Source: Butyrivibrio sp. (GTDB lineage: Bacteria > Bacillota > Clostridia > Lachnospirales > Lachnospiraceae). Taken from it: a stretch of 64,000 nucleotides of DNA. This document shows, piece by piece, positions 63,814 through 64,000 of the stretch; the stretch's first letter is position 1, and every line of letters begins with the position of its first letter. The stretch covers positions 83,044 to 147,043 of the forward strand of contig SVGB01000005.1 of assembly GCA_015056565.1 (NCBI GenBank), read 5' to 3'. Both the position numbers and the translations under genes were made by a program. The notes under the pieces were generated by a model. The model worked only from the letters and a program-made list of their open reading frames with translations, was not told where the DNA came from and searched no databases.

Positions 63814-63847
63814 ATTGTCCTCTTAAGTTGCCTGTATATGCGCCGGA

Positions 63848-64000
63848 TTAGCCGATAGCTTTTTTAACGGCCTCAAGAACACGGTCTGCCTGGAAAGGCT
63901 TAACGATAAAGTCCTTGGCACCAGCCTGAATAGATTCAATAACCATTGCCTGCTGACCCATAGCAGAACACATGATGCAAACCGCATTAGGATCTGCAGC
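63848..64000 (-). CDS. CheY-like response regulator, 3' part only
   Basis: The last 50 residues of a receiver domain, running off the window edge. CIMCSAMGQQAMVIESIQAG carries the conserved Ser/Thr of strand 4, and AKDFIVKPFQADRVLEAVKK has the conserved Lys of strand 5. The stop comes right after the receiver fold (KKAIG), so it is a single-domain CheY-type protein. The phosphorylated Asp lies outside the window. It fits with the chemoreceptor at 10358 and the CheC-like gene at 52739. Confidence 0.9.
   Translation of the reverse strand, partial: AADPNAVCIMCSAMGQQAMVIESIQAGAKDFIVKPFQADRVLEAVKKAIG

Overview
The window looks like a chromosomal piece of a motile, saccharolytic Lachnospiraceae bacterium of the Butyrivibrio/Pseudobutyrivibrio type. 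The reasons are moderate GC, strong AGGAGG-type ribosome binding sites, DUF5688 and DUF4317 proteins, a large single-chain PurL, a GH3/GH65/GH31 sugar repertoire and many GGDEF proteins. The genus is inferred from gene content and was not tested by any search.

Layout. 1-5160: 3' part of a CDF metal exporter, a c-di-GMP pair (active diguanylate cyclase plus a PAS/degenerate-GGDEF/degenerate-EAL protein), a hypothetical gene, and an 82-aa protein behind a structured leader. 5282-10116: a cytoplasmic GH3 beta-glucosidase and purA converge on a 1.27 kb non-coding tract. That tract is bracketed by two inverted copies of a 185-bp structured element. 10358-15323: a chemoreceptor, a membrane-anchored HAD protein, and LysR and TetR regulators. 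15386-24823: purL, then a carA-carB-DUF1961-aroQ cluster. 24824-26464: a second repeat-rich tract, a probable gene remnant and an unknown gene. 26579-35085: efp, DUF5688, a divergent pair of small DNA-binding-like genes, an acyltransferase, tRNA-Arg(CCG), a hicAB toxin-antitoxin pair with its operator, an SH3 protein, an oxidoreductase and a SleB-type wall hydrolase. 35191-44582: gdhA, then a maltose/alpha-glucoside cluster (LacI regulator, lipoprotein binding protein, GH65 phosphorylase, beta-phosphoglucomutase, GH31). 44714-52462 (minus strand): a 52-aa gene, a diguanylate cyclase and a fruR-fruK-fruA-ptsH-ptsI cluster. 52739-64000: a CheC-like protein, DUF4317, a heterodimeric ABC exporter, an alpha/beta hydrolase with membrane tail, a three-gene unit with a kinase-like protein between two acetyltransferase-like proteins, and the end of a CheY-like gene.

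How the genes work together. GH65 phosphorolyses an alpha-glucobiose (probably maltose) to beta-glucose-1-phosphate, PgmB converts this to glucose-6-phosphate, and GH31 trims alpha-glucosides. The fru genes bring in fructose and phosphorylate it to fructose-1,6-bisphosphate, with HPr and Enzyme I made from the same cluster. purL/purA and carAB supply purines and carbamoyl phosphate, and gdhA assimilates ammonium.

The most unusual material is non-coding. There are twin 185-bp elements whose stems differ in sequence but still pair, a family of five near-perfect palindromes (arms 19-75 bp) built around a GGGGAC/GTCCCC core, and two intergenic tracts full of a TACGGAC-type motif. The most unusual protein is the kinase-like protein at 60956-62917, with DRN in place of the usual DRH catalytic motif.
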